A DNA stretch of 21,979 nt from Pelargonium cotyledonis. Its lineage: Eukaryota > Streptophyta > Magnoliopsida > Geraniales > Geraniaceae. Location of the stretch: positions 1-21,979 of the forward strand of contig JAYMTA010001069.1 in NCBI GenBank assembly GCA_036897625.1, given 5' to 3'. Made by a program: the position numbers and the translations under genes. Below, piece by piece: positions 9,135 to 19,379 of the stretch; the stretch's first letter is position 1; the number at the start of each line of letters is the position of its first letter. The notes under the pieces are model-generated. The model did not search any database. It was given only the letters and a program-made list of their open reading frames with translations, and had not been told where the DNA came from.

Positions 9135-12100
9135 ATGGAGTTCTGTACGAGAAGTAATGGGCTGCATGACTTGAATTTGGCCTCAAGAAAAGCAGAAGCA
9201 GCAGGTGGGTTTTTTCTTGTTTTTTTACCGTCTGTTTGGTTTGTGAGATGAAGGAAAATGGAAACGAAAAGGAAAGTTTTATTGGGTTACTCGACTTAGG
9301 TACAAAGTAATGATTTTTTGGCAAGATGGTGGATTGTGAAATGATGGATGGTGTTTTGTTTACTGATTTTGTAGCGGGGAGGCGATTCGAAGCTGCCAAG
9401 TGGCTCATAAGTCTCGTGGGACCGCTTGGAATATCTGATCATCCATCCGAGATGGAGTTCATTTCTTGCTTAAGAAATGGTTTGGTTCTGTGCAATGCCA
9501 TTAACAAGATTAAACCTGGAGCTGTGCCAAAGGTACTGGAATTTTCACTGTAGTTTAGTCCCTGTTTGGTTGCTGAGAAAATGAGACATTAGGTTATTTT
9601 GTTCTAATTTGTTTCTCTAAGAAACTAGGTGAAAGTGAAAGATACGTAGTTGTATTATTATCAGTTTGAGAGCAATAAAACAGAGGGTTAGGGTTTCAGG
9701 TTTCTCTTATTTCTATTTCTACTTAACTTATCCCTATTTTTTGTATTTTTTGTTTTGGATGTTATGTTAAGGTCGTGGAGATTCATCAACCTCTACAATC
9801 GTTTTCATGGGATTCTCAGCCATTGCCTGCTTATCAGTACTTTGAGAATGTTCGGAACTTTTTAGTGGCTGTTGAAGAGTTGAAGCTGCCTGCTTTTGAA
9901 GCTTCTGATCTTGAAAGGGTAAATTCAGTTATGACACAATATGTATTCAACCATTTCAAATTATTCTTTCATTGTTAATTTTTGGAAATTGGTTGTATTA
10001 GGATACTTTGGAGGCAACATCAGTCGCTAAAGTCGTTGATTGCGTTTTAGCCCTTAAAATGTACCATGAGTGGAAGCTGACGAGTGGTGGGAATGGATTT
10101 TATAAACACACAAGATCTCCTATGGTTATGCATTCTGCCAGTAGTAGTGTCCATTCGCAATCCTCAGCTGCAATTCCATCGGAAGCTTGCCGGCAGTTGG
10201 ATATGTCTGCTGCTTGTGAGAATTGGCCACGTGTGGGGGGTGACGTGAAGCAGCTTGAAGGTCGGTCAGCAAGGATTTTATCATATGATTTCCTTCAATT
10301 TTGCTTATGTGCTAATGTTGCGTCAAGAGTGCATGCTTATGATTTTGAAAATGAACGAAAGAGCTTGTGCTTAGATATCGTAGTGAATTAGTGCCTGCTT
10401 AAGAAACAATTGGTTTGGTCATGTGTGGCACCAAAAAGATGATCCACTGCCCTTTATGGTCTTCAGTCTTCACCTATGTTCAGAAAGATAATTTTATATA
10501 GTTTGTGTTATTCACTATGATGCACTTGATTTTATAGATTCAATTGCCAAGGTACTTGTTGATTGTATGATTGACTCAAAAGAAAACATCGACAGCAATC
10601 TCATTGCCTCAGTCCATAATGGGAAACAGGTATTGGTCCTTTGAGTTGATATATGCAGTTTCTTATCTATTGACTGATAAGTGGGGCTAGGTTTTAAAAT
10701 AGATATGGTTTTGCTACAGGATCCAGTCAAGTTATTCAGCAAGATCATGTCAAGTTGTTTGGAGGAACAACTTCAAAATAAGTTTCCTAAGGTGAGTTTG
10801 TTTGCAATCATGAAAAAAGAGTTCATATTGTTGCTGATTTAAGTACCTCAGATAACTCACCTTTTTGTAATGCTCGGTCCAATTTCCTTTTGTGTACGCT
10901 TAATGTATAATTTGGAGAAAGTAAATGCAAGATTTAGTTACTTTAGTGCTTCCTATATTATCGCTATTTGAGCTATGTGGGATTCTTGTCCTTGTTCATT
11001 GTAAAGTTGTATGAACGTTACTTGAGTTTTTATGTCATTCAGAAATCATTCTTCATTTATTGCTTATGTTTTTTCTTCCATTAATTGTTACCTAAATTTA
11101 TGCCCCTCCCAAAACCCCACAACGGTGCAGTCGGCCGCCCTTTTTAATTGTTATTTAAGTTTATTAATGTTTCATTTACTTGGCCACAAACAGCTGAAAC
11201 CAGAATTTGGAGGCTGTTTGAAAGAAAGGAATAGCTCATCTTCCCTTCACATATCTGCACCTCTGGAGGAGATAACATTAGTTGACAATTTGGAGGTAGA
11301 TTTTCTGAACTCCTGCAATTCTCAGAAAATGTTTCGACTATGTCATAAATTCCTTAATGGTCTAAAACTTATGAGATGATTGTGCTACATGAAGTAAGAT
11401 TTGTGCTTTACAATTGTTGTCATTATTATTTTAAAGAAATGTATTGTATTTTTGAATCCTTAAGTCAATCATTTTTATTACTGAAGTGAATTTTTATGCT
11501 TTTTGAAGTGCGATGCAATTGCAATTTTGATCCCTGTCTACGTAAATCTGTTTATTCAACACATTAATAGAATAAACTAAATGAGCATATAGTAAATAAA
11601 TCAGCTCCTGTAGTAAGCATATATTAATAGAATAAACTAAATGAGCATATAGTAAATAAATCAGCTCCTTTAGTAAGCGTTTATTAATAGAATAAACTAA
11701 ATGAGCATATAGTAAATAAATCAGCTCCTTTGGCAATGAGGTACTTAAATGGGTAGAATACCACTGCTTTTAGTAAGTGTAGATTGTATAATGTTTCTTT
11801 ATGCTTTATATTGCACAAGACAATTTGATGTATGCTGTTAAAGCCCTTCTCGTGCATGTACATTTGAAGGGTTAATACTACAATTACTATTTTTAGTCAT
11901 TCCTCTTTGACCTTTGTCCCCTCACATCAGCTGATTTTCTACCTTGCAATTTTCTATAAAGCTGGGCCAAAAAAATACAGCTTTTGTGCATACTTCTTTA
12001 GTTAACATTTAAAACTTTATGCAAGTGTTTCCATGAATAGGAATTTCTTTTTCCGTTAAAAGATCAATCCACATTACTATTACACATTGAAGTCTATTCC

Positions 12101-15100
12101 TTTTATAAATTGGTTTGTTATGCCACATGCATCGTGTTCAATTCAAAAATATATATAATTTGTTGAACAGTAACTTTCATACTAGAATCTGATGCTAATA
12201 TGTATCACAGGGTTGCCGAGCATGCTTAAAAAAGGATAATTGCAGTCACAAGCGTCTATTTCAAATGCAAGAAAAAGAACTCGGGGCAAGTGTTTTTCCC
12301 TTCCCCTGTACTAGTTGTTTGTAGCATGGACTAAATTCACGACTTGCAACAAGAGCGTGTCCTAATTTATTTAAACCCACCACCCCTTTTTATATTCCAG
12401 GATCTTAAGGACTTGTTGTCAAGAACGAAGAGGGAGTTTAAAGACTTGCAGTCTCAGTTGGATAAAGATCTAAAAGAGCTGGGTATGATATATTGAAATA
12501 GTACAAGGCTTAAATTTGTATATTATTCTTGGGGTTTAACAAATAAACCCTTTTGGGTGATAAGTTCATACAAAATAAGTTTGTTTGGCTGTTGAAAGTT
12601 ATCCTATATTGAATGGTTTCAGGGAATCAAGTAAAAGAGATGTCTACTGCTGCTCTTGGGTATCACAGGGTGGTAAAAGAGAACATGAATTTGTATAATA
12701 TGGTTCAAGATTTGAAAGGTTAGTTTACATTAAAATTGAAGCTAATTATATAATTTATTATATTTACCTTTACATTCTGCATCAGTTGTCAAAACTGATG
12801 ATCTATCCTAATTATAATGTCTGCAGGAAATATTCGAGTTTATTGCAGAATTAGGCCTTCTTTCCATACTGGAACAAGAAACGTGATAGATTTTATTGGG
12901 GATGATGGTTCACTAGTGATTTTAGACCCGTCAAAGCCCCAAAAAGATGGAAGGAAAGTTTTTGAGTTCAATCGAATTTTTGGTCCAACTGCCACCCAAG
13001 GTAGTACTCCTCTAGTTAACTATTCTACAAGCTTTTTTCTATCATAAATCTCATTCATTCTTTTCATACTCTTTTATGTCAGATATGGTATTCCATGACA
13101 CTCAACCATTGATACGGTCTGTAATGGATGGCTACAATGCATGCATTTTTGCTTATGGCCAAACTGGATCTGGAAAAACCCATACCATGGTTAGCATTTC
13201 TAGCTGCATTCATCTGAAATTCTTAAGTTAATCAAATCATGTGGGATTCGCACATTCACTATTCAGTTTGCTTCATGTGCAATATGCTGGAGCATTCTAG
13301 CTAAGACATTTTAAGTTTTAACCTAATAATTCTTAACGGTGACAGAGTGGTCCATCAGGTGGATCAACCAAGGATATGGGGATTAACTATCTTGCCCTCA
13401 ATGATCTCTTTGGGATGTCTAGTCAGAGGAAGGGCATCGTAAATTATGACATACAGGTTCAAATGGTTGAGATATACAATGAACAAGTGCGAGACCTTCT
13501 TGCAAAGGATTCGTCAACCACCAAATATCCTTTCATATTGGGTGTATTACCTTACTGTATAAAGTGTAGGATAAAGTACTTTTTTCCTTACTGTTTTGTA
13601 TTATGGTTATTGTTCTTGTATTCTTAACTCTGGGCACATTAGAGATACGAAGCTGTATTAGTGACAACGGATTGGCTCTTCCAGATGCTACAATGCATTC
13701 TGTGAAGTCTACCGCAGATGTCCTTGATCTAATGAAACTTGGTGAGGTACATCGTGTCGTCAGTTCCACTGCTATCAACCACCGAAGTAGTCGTTCCCAC
13801 AGGTTAGTTATAAGGACCCAGTATATTCTCTGAAGTAAATATAAATATAAGCAAATTTAAGCAAGCTTAACAGATGAATTTATATTCTTGAAACTAAGCA
13901 AACTCTTTTACACGTTTGCAGTGTCTTGACTATACATGTGCGTGGTAAAGATGTGTCTGGAAGCATTTTTCGAAGTTGCTTGCATTTGGTTGATCTTGCA
14001 GGGAGTGAACGCGTTGACAAATCAGAAGTTACTGGAGATAGACTCAAGGAGGCCCAATATATAAACAAATCTCTTTCTTCTTTAGGAGATGTCATTACAG
14101 CCTTGGCACTGAAGAATTGCCACATCCCCTATAGAAACAGCAAGCTCACTCTCCTCTTGCAAGACTCATTAGGTTGTAAACACCTCTCTCCCCCGGTCTC
14201 TCCTTTTATCAAATCTATAGGTTTCTTTATTACAAATAATTTACTGAGTCACTTGAAATGGGTAGTATGGAGTACGTGCTGACTAAAGTTTCTTCGTGCA
14301 AAATTTGTATTTCAGGTGGACATGCAAAAACCTTGATGATTGCTCATATTAGTCCGGAAGAAGATTCTTTTGGGGAGACAATTAGTACCTTAAAGTTTGC
14401 TCAAAGAGTTTCAACTGTTGAGCTTGGTGCTGCCCGTGCAAACAAACAGAGCAGCGAAGTCATGCAACTCAAGGAGCAGGTAAACACGCGTACACATAGT
14501 TGATATTTTCGTTACTTTTTTTCCTGGCCATGATAAGATTGTCTTCATCATTGGGATAAGAAAATCATTAGCTCACTGAAATACCCAATTTGTCATGAAT
14601 GATCCGGTTTCTCATGGATCAGTCGGTCTGAAGAGGTTATTTTGTTTCTCCTGGCTAAAAATCATTGTTATTTTGATAATGGTTGTCACTCGGCCTGAAG
14701 AATTGACACCTTCATTCAATGTTAATGTGGCGCTTTTTTTCTTTAGATGGTATTTGAGTGCAAATTTGGCTATGTACTAAATATTGGCCAGTTGGGTTTG
14801 AGAGGCGGTGTTAAGTCAATAAGGAAACATGACTGTTATCACCACTCTGATTTCCAATTTTTCCTATAAATGGCATTTCTTGGACAAAGGATGCAATTGC
14901 AATAATGTATGTTTTTTTAATTTCCTTTCTCAATCAAAATTACAGGTTGAGAGCCTTAAAAAGGCATTGGCAAACAAGGAAGCTAATGAGCGAACTCCTC
15001 CACGTACGCGAAGATTGAGCATGGAGAATTGCACCACCATGAAAAGTGAGAAGACAGTGAGACAAATTGTACGCTTTACTAAAACAGGGGAACCAAAATC

Positions 15101-16337
15101 TCCTTGTGCTGTAACTGAGAAAACTCCTCCACGAACCCGAAGATTGAGCCTTGAGAATCGCAGTGCTATGAAGAGTGAGAAGGCAATGAAGATTGAAAAC
15201 AGAAAAGGAATAAAGACTCCATCTGGGCCAACTCGAGCAAGGCGGTTAAGTTTGGAAGGTCCGAGATATGTTAATACAGATAACTTACAAATAAAAGTAG
15301 CAGATACTGAAGCATGTGCACAATATGAAGGTGCTGACGCAGTCCCCAAGCCGGCATATGAGCATTCCAACAACAGTAGTTCCACAATGGATGAGTATCA
15401 ACCAAAGGTTACTCGAAGTCCTACTGGCTCAACCTATCAAAAGCGAGTGATAAAAACAGATAGTAGAACGCAAATCCCTTCTCTGCAGCTACCAAAAACA
15501 CCTGAACCACCAATACGAACCAGAAATGAGGTTCAGATTGTGATGAAAAATGAGCTCACTCTTTTGACAGATTCTCATGCAGCCTTTTTGACTGCCAGCA
15601 AAACTGGAAAAGGTGGTTCTCAACTAAGGAAATCCATACGGACCATTGGGAAGTTGATTAATGGTTCTGAGAAGAGGTACATTTGCATATATTTGGCTCT
15701 TTCTTATAATAGCTCTTATTATCATTATGGAAATGTGCATGTCATTGTCTTTCTAGTGCCAAATGGCTTAAATTTCTAACAACTTTACAAGTGAAACATC
15801 AACTATGTGCACTATCTCAAGCTTTTTGCCAAAATTGCAGGAATCGACAGAACTTGATGGAAACCCAATTGTCCCTAAATAATCCTAGCTACAACATTGA
15901 TATGAAGTCACCAATCTCTACAAATGCAAAGGCACAGAGAAGGCAGTCATTAACTGGCGTTCAAACATCTCGCAGGTCTTCGCTTGGAGGAAAGCAACCT
16001 GACTTTGGTGAGTGAACCAACCTCAAATTTTTCACACCCTCCATCCCAAATAATTGCCCACTCTTTTTCACAGAGATGGTTAGAATACATTGAGTTTGTA
16101 TAATAAGGGCATAAAGGAGAAAAATCAATTCTCTCCAACTAATTCTCTATCTTTCTACAGAAATGGAAAAATGGACAATTATTTTGGAATGGGTGAAATA
16201 TGTGTCAGGATATTTATGTGTTCTGTGATCTGAATTTCTCCATGTTTTTTCTTATGATAGATGCAAATGACGAAAGGCATGCCAAGACTCCTCCTCCTGT
16301 TCTCCCATCAACTAAGGGAACAAAGAGGTGGATGTAG
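9135..16337 (+). CDS. KIN14L: Kinesin-14 with N-terminal calponin-homology domain (KCH / KIN-14L type)
   Basis: Nineteen exons: 9135-9204, 9375-9532, 9772-9918, 10002-10260, 10538-10629, 10720-10791, 11194-11295, 12211-12285, 12401-12482, 12623-12718, 12827-13000, 13083-13189, 13346-13524, 13638-13802, 13922-14172, 14316-14479, 14946-15676, 15841-16007, 16261-16337. Total 3168 nt, 1055 aa, phase consistent at every join. Residues 26-150 form a CH domain ([43 protein letters not shown]), which in this family binds actin. Residues about 318-384 are a predicted coiled coil and neck, running into [11 protein letters not shown]. The motor spans 385-718, with P-loop GQTGSGKT at 468-475, switch I NHRSSRSH at 585-592 and switch II DLAGSE at 617-622. 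ATPase residues look intact. KCH kinesins link microtubules and actin, with roles reported in nuclear movement and division. The long basic tail carries five RRxS sites. The KIN14L symbol rests on recalled synteny with At3g10310 and is less certain than the family. Confidence 0.92.
9688..9696 (-). promoter_or_regulatory. Telobox in kinesin intron 2
   Basis: TTAGGGTTT on plus is a perfect AAACCCTAA telobox on minus, within gggttagggttt at 9685-9696. Teloboxes near the 5' end of plant genes are linked to expression in cycling cells and to TRB-protein binding. Function here is inferred from position only. Confidence 0.35.
11563..11732. repeat. 60-bp minisatellite, three copies, in kinesin intron 7
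   Basis: Three tandem copies of exactly 60 bp start at 11563, 11623 and 11683 with attaatagaataaactaaa, followed by tgagcatatagtaaataaat and cagctcct. The copies differ at only a few bases, mostly in the last 12 bp, so the expansion is recent. The array sits in the 915-bp intron 7 (11296-12210). A degraded partial copy (tttagtaagtgta) may follow near 11768. The period is a multiple of three, so a long open frame appears on the minus strand, but it has no coding support. Confidence 0.9.
12286..12400 (+). other. GC-AG intron (kinesin intron 8)
   Basis: Exon 8 must end after ctcggg at 12285 to keep the frame into gatcttaaggac at 12401. The intron then starts GCAAGT, the usual extended consensus of a GC donor, and ends ttccag. 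No nearby GT donor gives an open frame: using gtgttt four bases further creates an immediate stop. The resulting protein reads EKELGDLKDLL, matching the coiled coil expected in KCH kinesins. Confidence 0.75.
13525..13637 (+). other. U12-type AT-AC intron (kinesin intron 13)
   Basis: The intron begins ATATCCTTTC, the U12 donor consensus, and ends GGGCAC. A branch-site match TTCTTAACT lies at 13621-13629, placing the branch A about 10 nt from the 3' end, as U12 introns require. Joining aa|a across it gives STTKLEIRSC then GLALPDA, the normal kinesin-14 motor sequence. A GT-AG alternative (ttgg|gtgtat to cattag|ag) also stays in frame but would insert four residues (YPFI). Confidence 0.85.
16029..16199. 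mobile_element. Stowaway-like MITE in kinesin intron 18
   Basis: The left end ttttcacaccctccatccca then aataattgcccac (16029-16058) is inverted at the right end as atggacaattattttggaat then gggtgaaat (16171-16199). The terminal repeats are about 28 bp and the element about 170 bp. The CCCTCC(A/G)TCCC core with AATAATTG resembles Stowaway/Tc1-mariner-type plant MITEs. There is no coding capacity. The target-site duplication is not clear, so the superfamily is tentative. Confidence 0.6.
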
Positions 16338-16908
16338 TAGATTTAGTTTGTCGTGAGAGATAACAAAAGAGTGCGATGCTTTGTCTCGAAGCATACTGTC
16401 ATGCAGATGGTATTGTTTGAGAAGAAAACCCTCCAAACAATGGCCAAAGTGAGTTGTCCTGACAGATTAAGAGCAAGCCTCTAGTTAAAGCAGCCTATAT
16501 CGAAACAATGTTCATGTATAGTAGAAATGGATTAGCAGTTGAACATATTCTAGTTGTTGACGAATTCTTGATTTGACATGACTAAATAATCTGAATCCCA
16601 AATTTATGTTCTTTTTATCTCCTGTTCCTTGTGTTCTTTTTCTTTTGGGTTACATGCTTGATTTCTCAAGTTCTGGATTTGTCACTTTCAGTCATCAACT
16701 TTAGCAATATTTACGAGGAACAGATACAGAAAACTTGTAAAGTCTTCTGGGGAATTAGAAAGAATAGTCATATTTATCAAAACAAATTCTCGTACCATTA
16801 AATTCTGTGTACAAACAAATGTTCTATTCTACAATCTACAACCGATAGATCAATCAATCAAAGAATAGGAAATTGCCACAACTCAAACAACAATTAGAAT
16901 TACAGTTA
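16338..16908. other. Tail-to-tail spacer with both 3'UTRs
   Basis: The kinesin stop (16335-16337) and the GT61 stop (16909-16911, minus) face each other across 571 bp. No open frame of note lies between them. Variant poly(A)-like sequences exist on both strands (ctaaataat near 16582 for the kinesin; gataaata on minus near 16775 for GT61), but no perfect AATAAA. The two 3'UTRs are close and could overlap. Confidence 0.5.
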
Positions 16909-19031
16909 TTAGAGACTAGCCTTCTTGTTGATCTTGAACCTGGAGTAGTGATAGGCACGAACCAGCCGCTTCTGAAACCTTCCCAGGTTCAACCTCACAT
17001 TTTGCCTATCAAGATAAATTTTCTTAGTGAATTCCCATCCCTTGTTCGACACACTCTCCGGGTCTGAAAGAACAGGATCGTCTTTCTCGTAATCATTATA
17101 CAATGAGCTTTCACTGGGAACAATTTTGTACCCAATATATTTCAAGCCGAGCTTCATTGCAGGCTCCCCATAATAAGTCTCTGCTGCCCAAACAGTTCCT
17201 AAAGGAACAACTTGTATGAACACAGAGCCAGGCTTCATAAAGAGAAAATGGGTCATGGCTGCACCATGAACACCCACCATGACATCACTTGAATTGAGAG
17301 CTCGGTAAATCTTCGCCAGTTCACTTCTCTGACCAGGCCTCAAGACTTCAACTCTAAACCCGATTTTCTCTGCCATTTTCACCAATGAGTCCTCGTTTAG
17401 TATTGCTCTCGACCCATTTCGTGACAAGATAACCAGTTTGGGTTTCTGCAATATATCCTGCTCTTGATTTCCGAGTTTCAATACAGATTTTGATGAATGG
17501 GTGAGACTAACCTCCTCTTTTTGCTTCATCAGCATTTCTCGTTCCTCTTCTTGAATCAAACCACTGATTCTAGGCCAGTAGGCTCGGTCAAGAAGATTCC
17601 GGAAATCAACAATGCTTTCATTCCCCTCCATTAGTGAAGAATTCAAAGTTAGTTCGTCGTGAATTCTCATACCCACAATGGCTTCCGAGAAGCAATGGGT
17701 TCTCTTGTCTCCGCTAAAATCTATCGGAGGATAATCCGAGAGCTGTTTCAGGATGTTCTCGTACTTGGTAATCCACCAATCATGGTATTCAAGAATGACA
17801 AACACAACCTTCTTTTTCAGATGTTGTGAAGTAATGTATAGAGGCAAAATTCCATCATTGAACTCATGATAAACATTACCAGTGTAGCCTCCAGTCGAGA
17901 AGAACACTGCCGGGACATCATGATGCACATCACACCGAGGGCGAGTACCAGGCTTTTCATTCTTTGAAACAAGATGCATTTCATCAATTGTGTTCATCAC
18001 ACTGGCCTCCCATTTTCGGGTATAGGGTCGAATCTTTTCATGTTGGAGTTCACCAGACAAACTCGAACCATGGTTTAAGGAGTCATTTCCTTCTCCCGAG
18101 CCGTAAAGAAAGACAGAAAAAGATGCAGATTGTGTCCTCACATCCCCTTTCATGAAACAGATATCAGATCGGATACTGCTCCTATCACAACATATGGTTC
18201 CTGCATTTCCCACAAGAATTACAGATATTGTTAAAACAGAGAAACAAAATTGAAATAAGATATGAAACAGTCAATTATTGGCCCCATGTTACAATAAGAT
18301 TCTTTGGTTTGACCAAAGTCAATATTTCCTTTCAATGAAATTCCAGTGCAAGATGACAGATTGGAACTCTTCAACCCAATAACATAAATGAACTAATCAT
18401 GCTTTAACTATGTCACCAACTTCTTCTATCTATTTAAATGCAAAAACTTCAAATTTTAATGTTCTTCAGCTTTTGCACTACCATATTAGTAAGATCTTCG
18501 CAATCATTAACCAACCTATAATCAACTATATGGATTGAAACATGAGGGTAAAAAAAACAGCTTGGGAAAAATATATGTGCTCTATTTAACCCAAAATAGA
18601 TAGAAAAAGGGGAAATTATACAAAGATACTGACCATTAGAGACTAAAGAACACAAGGGAACATCAGCAACATGGTTTTCATTTTCTCCTCCAAAAGAATC
18701 TGCAAAAAACAAAAACAAAAATACAGGTCAAGACAGGCCCAGCAGAAACAAAGAAGAGAGGAACATGAGCAAAAACCCAAGTGAGAAAGGTAGAGAAAAG
18801 AGGGTTACCTAGAAGAGAGCAGGAGGTGAACAAGTGAGGAGCTAATATGAGGGTGCAAGAGAGAATAGACAGAAGAAGGAGAGAGAGGAGCTTGGGCCTA
18901 GACCTCTTGCAGTAGTAACCCCAGTCAAGAACCAAGGTGGTGGTCTGTGACTCTTCATCACCACCATGCTTCTCACCTTTCTTCACAACCTGGTACTTTC
19001 TCAGCAGCTGGTACCTGTGATTGTGCACCAT
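16909..19031 (-). CDS. MUCI21: Golgi glycosyltransferase family 61 protein, xylan/MUCI21-like
   Basis: Three exons on minus: 19031-18809, 18699-18634 and 18200-16909. They give 1581 nt and 526 aa, with GT-AG introns and matching phases. The ATG at 19031 has a strong context (gaaATGg) and no earlier ATG exists in the inferred 5'UTR. Residues 1-46 are a basic cytoplasmic tail. Residues 47-68 are one hydrophobic anchor (LLSLLLLSILSCTLILA), giving the type II topology of Golgi transferases. Residues about 75-180 form a variable stem beginning near the conserved VSNGTICCDRSSIRSDIC. The catalytic GT61 (DUF563) region follows, with FFSTGGYTGNVYHEFNDG at 196-213, VILSRNGSRAILNE at 353-366 and GVHGAAMTHFLFM at 406-418. 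Several NxS/T sites suggest a luminal position. GT61 enzymes add xylose, arabinose or GlcNAc to xylan or glycoproteins, and MUCI21 (At3g10320) is implicated in xylose side chains on seed-mucilage xylan. Family is sure. The acceptor and the MUCI21 name are inferred from similarity and from the CH-kinesin neighbour. Confidence 0.9.
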
Positions 19032-19287
19032 TTCTTATCCTAAAGCTTCCACCTTTTTGCTTAGCCTTTCAAGCTCTGCTACTTTGAAGCAAAACCCAGT
19101 AGCTAAAATGGACTGACAAGAAATGGGTAGAGCTCCTTCTGAAACTTTTGAGAGAGAAAGATTGAGAAATATGGAGGAGCTGCTTTGTGCTTCGCAAGGA
19201 AGGAGGTGTTGGGGGTGTTTCTTGGTTGCCTCTGCCACTGCCTCAGCTGGCTAATGGGTTTCTGAAAAATGAAGACTTGGAATTTGT

Positions 19288-19319
<32 letters not shown>
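19288..19319. repeat. (AG)n microsatellite in GT61 5'UTR/promoter
   Basis: An uninterrupted (AG)12 run at 19288-19311 is followed by a short imperfect extension. On the coding strand it is a CT tract just downstream of the TATA box, a common layout in plant 5'UTRs, where it may affect expression. It is likely to vary in length between individuals. Confidence 0.85.
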
Positions 19320-19342
19320 TAATGAAAGCTGTCAAAAAGAGG

Positions 19343-19352
19343 AATATATAGG
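19343..19352 (-). promoter_or_regulatory. TATA box of the GT61 gene
   Basis: On minus it reads cctatatatt, about 315 nt upstream of the ATG. A start site about 30 nt downstream would fall at 19312-19318, at the edge of the CT repeat, giving a 5'UTR of about 285 nt without any ATG. Confidence 0.5.
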
Positions 19353-19379
19353 GCAAGCAAACTAGAAAGCTAGTTTCTT

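Noticed and set aside
10261..10391. Extension of kinesin exon 4 into a separate short CH-only protein
   Set aside because: The read-through ([11 protein letters not shown] and onward) follows a good GT donor at 10261, and exon 5 joins in phase. Retention is possible but nothing in the sequence favours it.
11494..11736. Minus-strand frame encoding a 20-aa repeat ([16 protein letters not shown]) three times
   Set aside because: It arises only because the 60-bp intron minisatellite has a period divisible by three. It has no neighbouring exon or conserved protein feature.
14930..15385. Minus-strand 151-codon frame opposite kinesin exon 17
   Set aside because: This is a shadow of the low-complexity, repeat-bearing kinesin tail, which has clear motor-gene context and phase on the plus strand.
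19035..19238. A 67-codon frame ending 3 nt before the GT61 start codon, looking like an upstream regulatory ORF
   Set aside because: Its first codon is GTG on the minus strand and it contains no ATG. The inferred 5'UTR has no ATG at all, so an AUG-started uORF is not supported.
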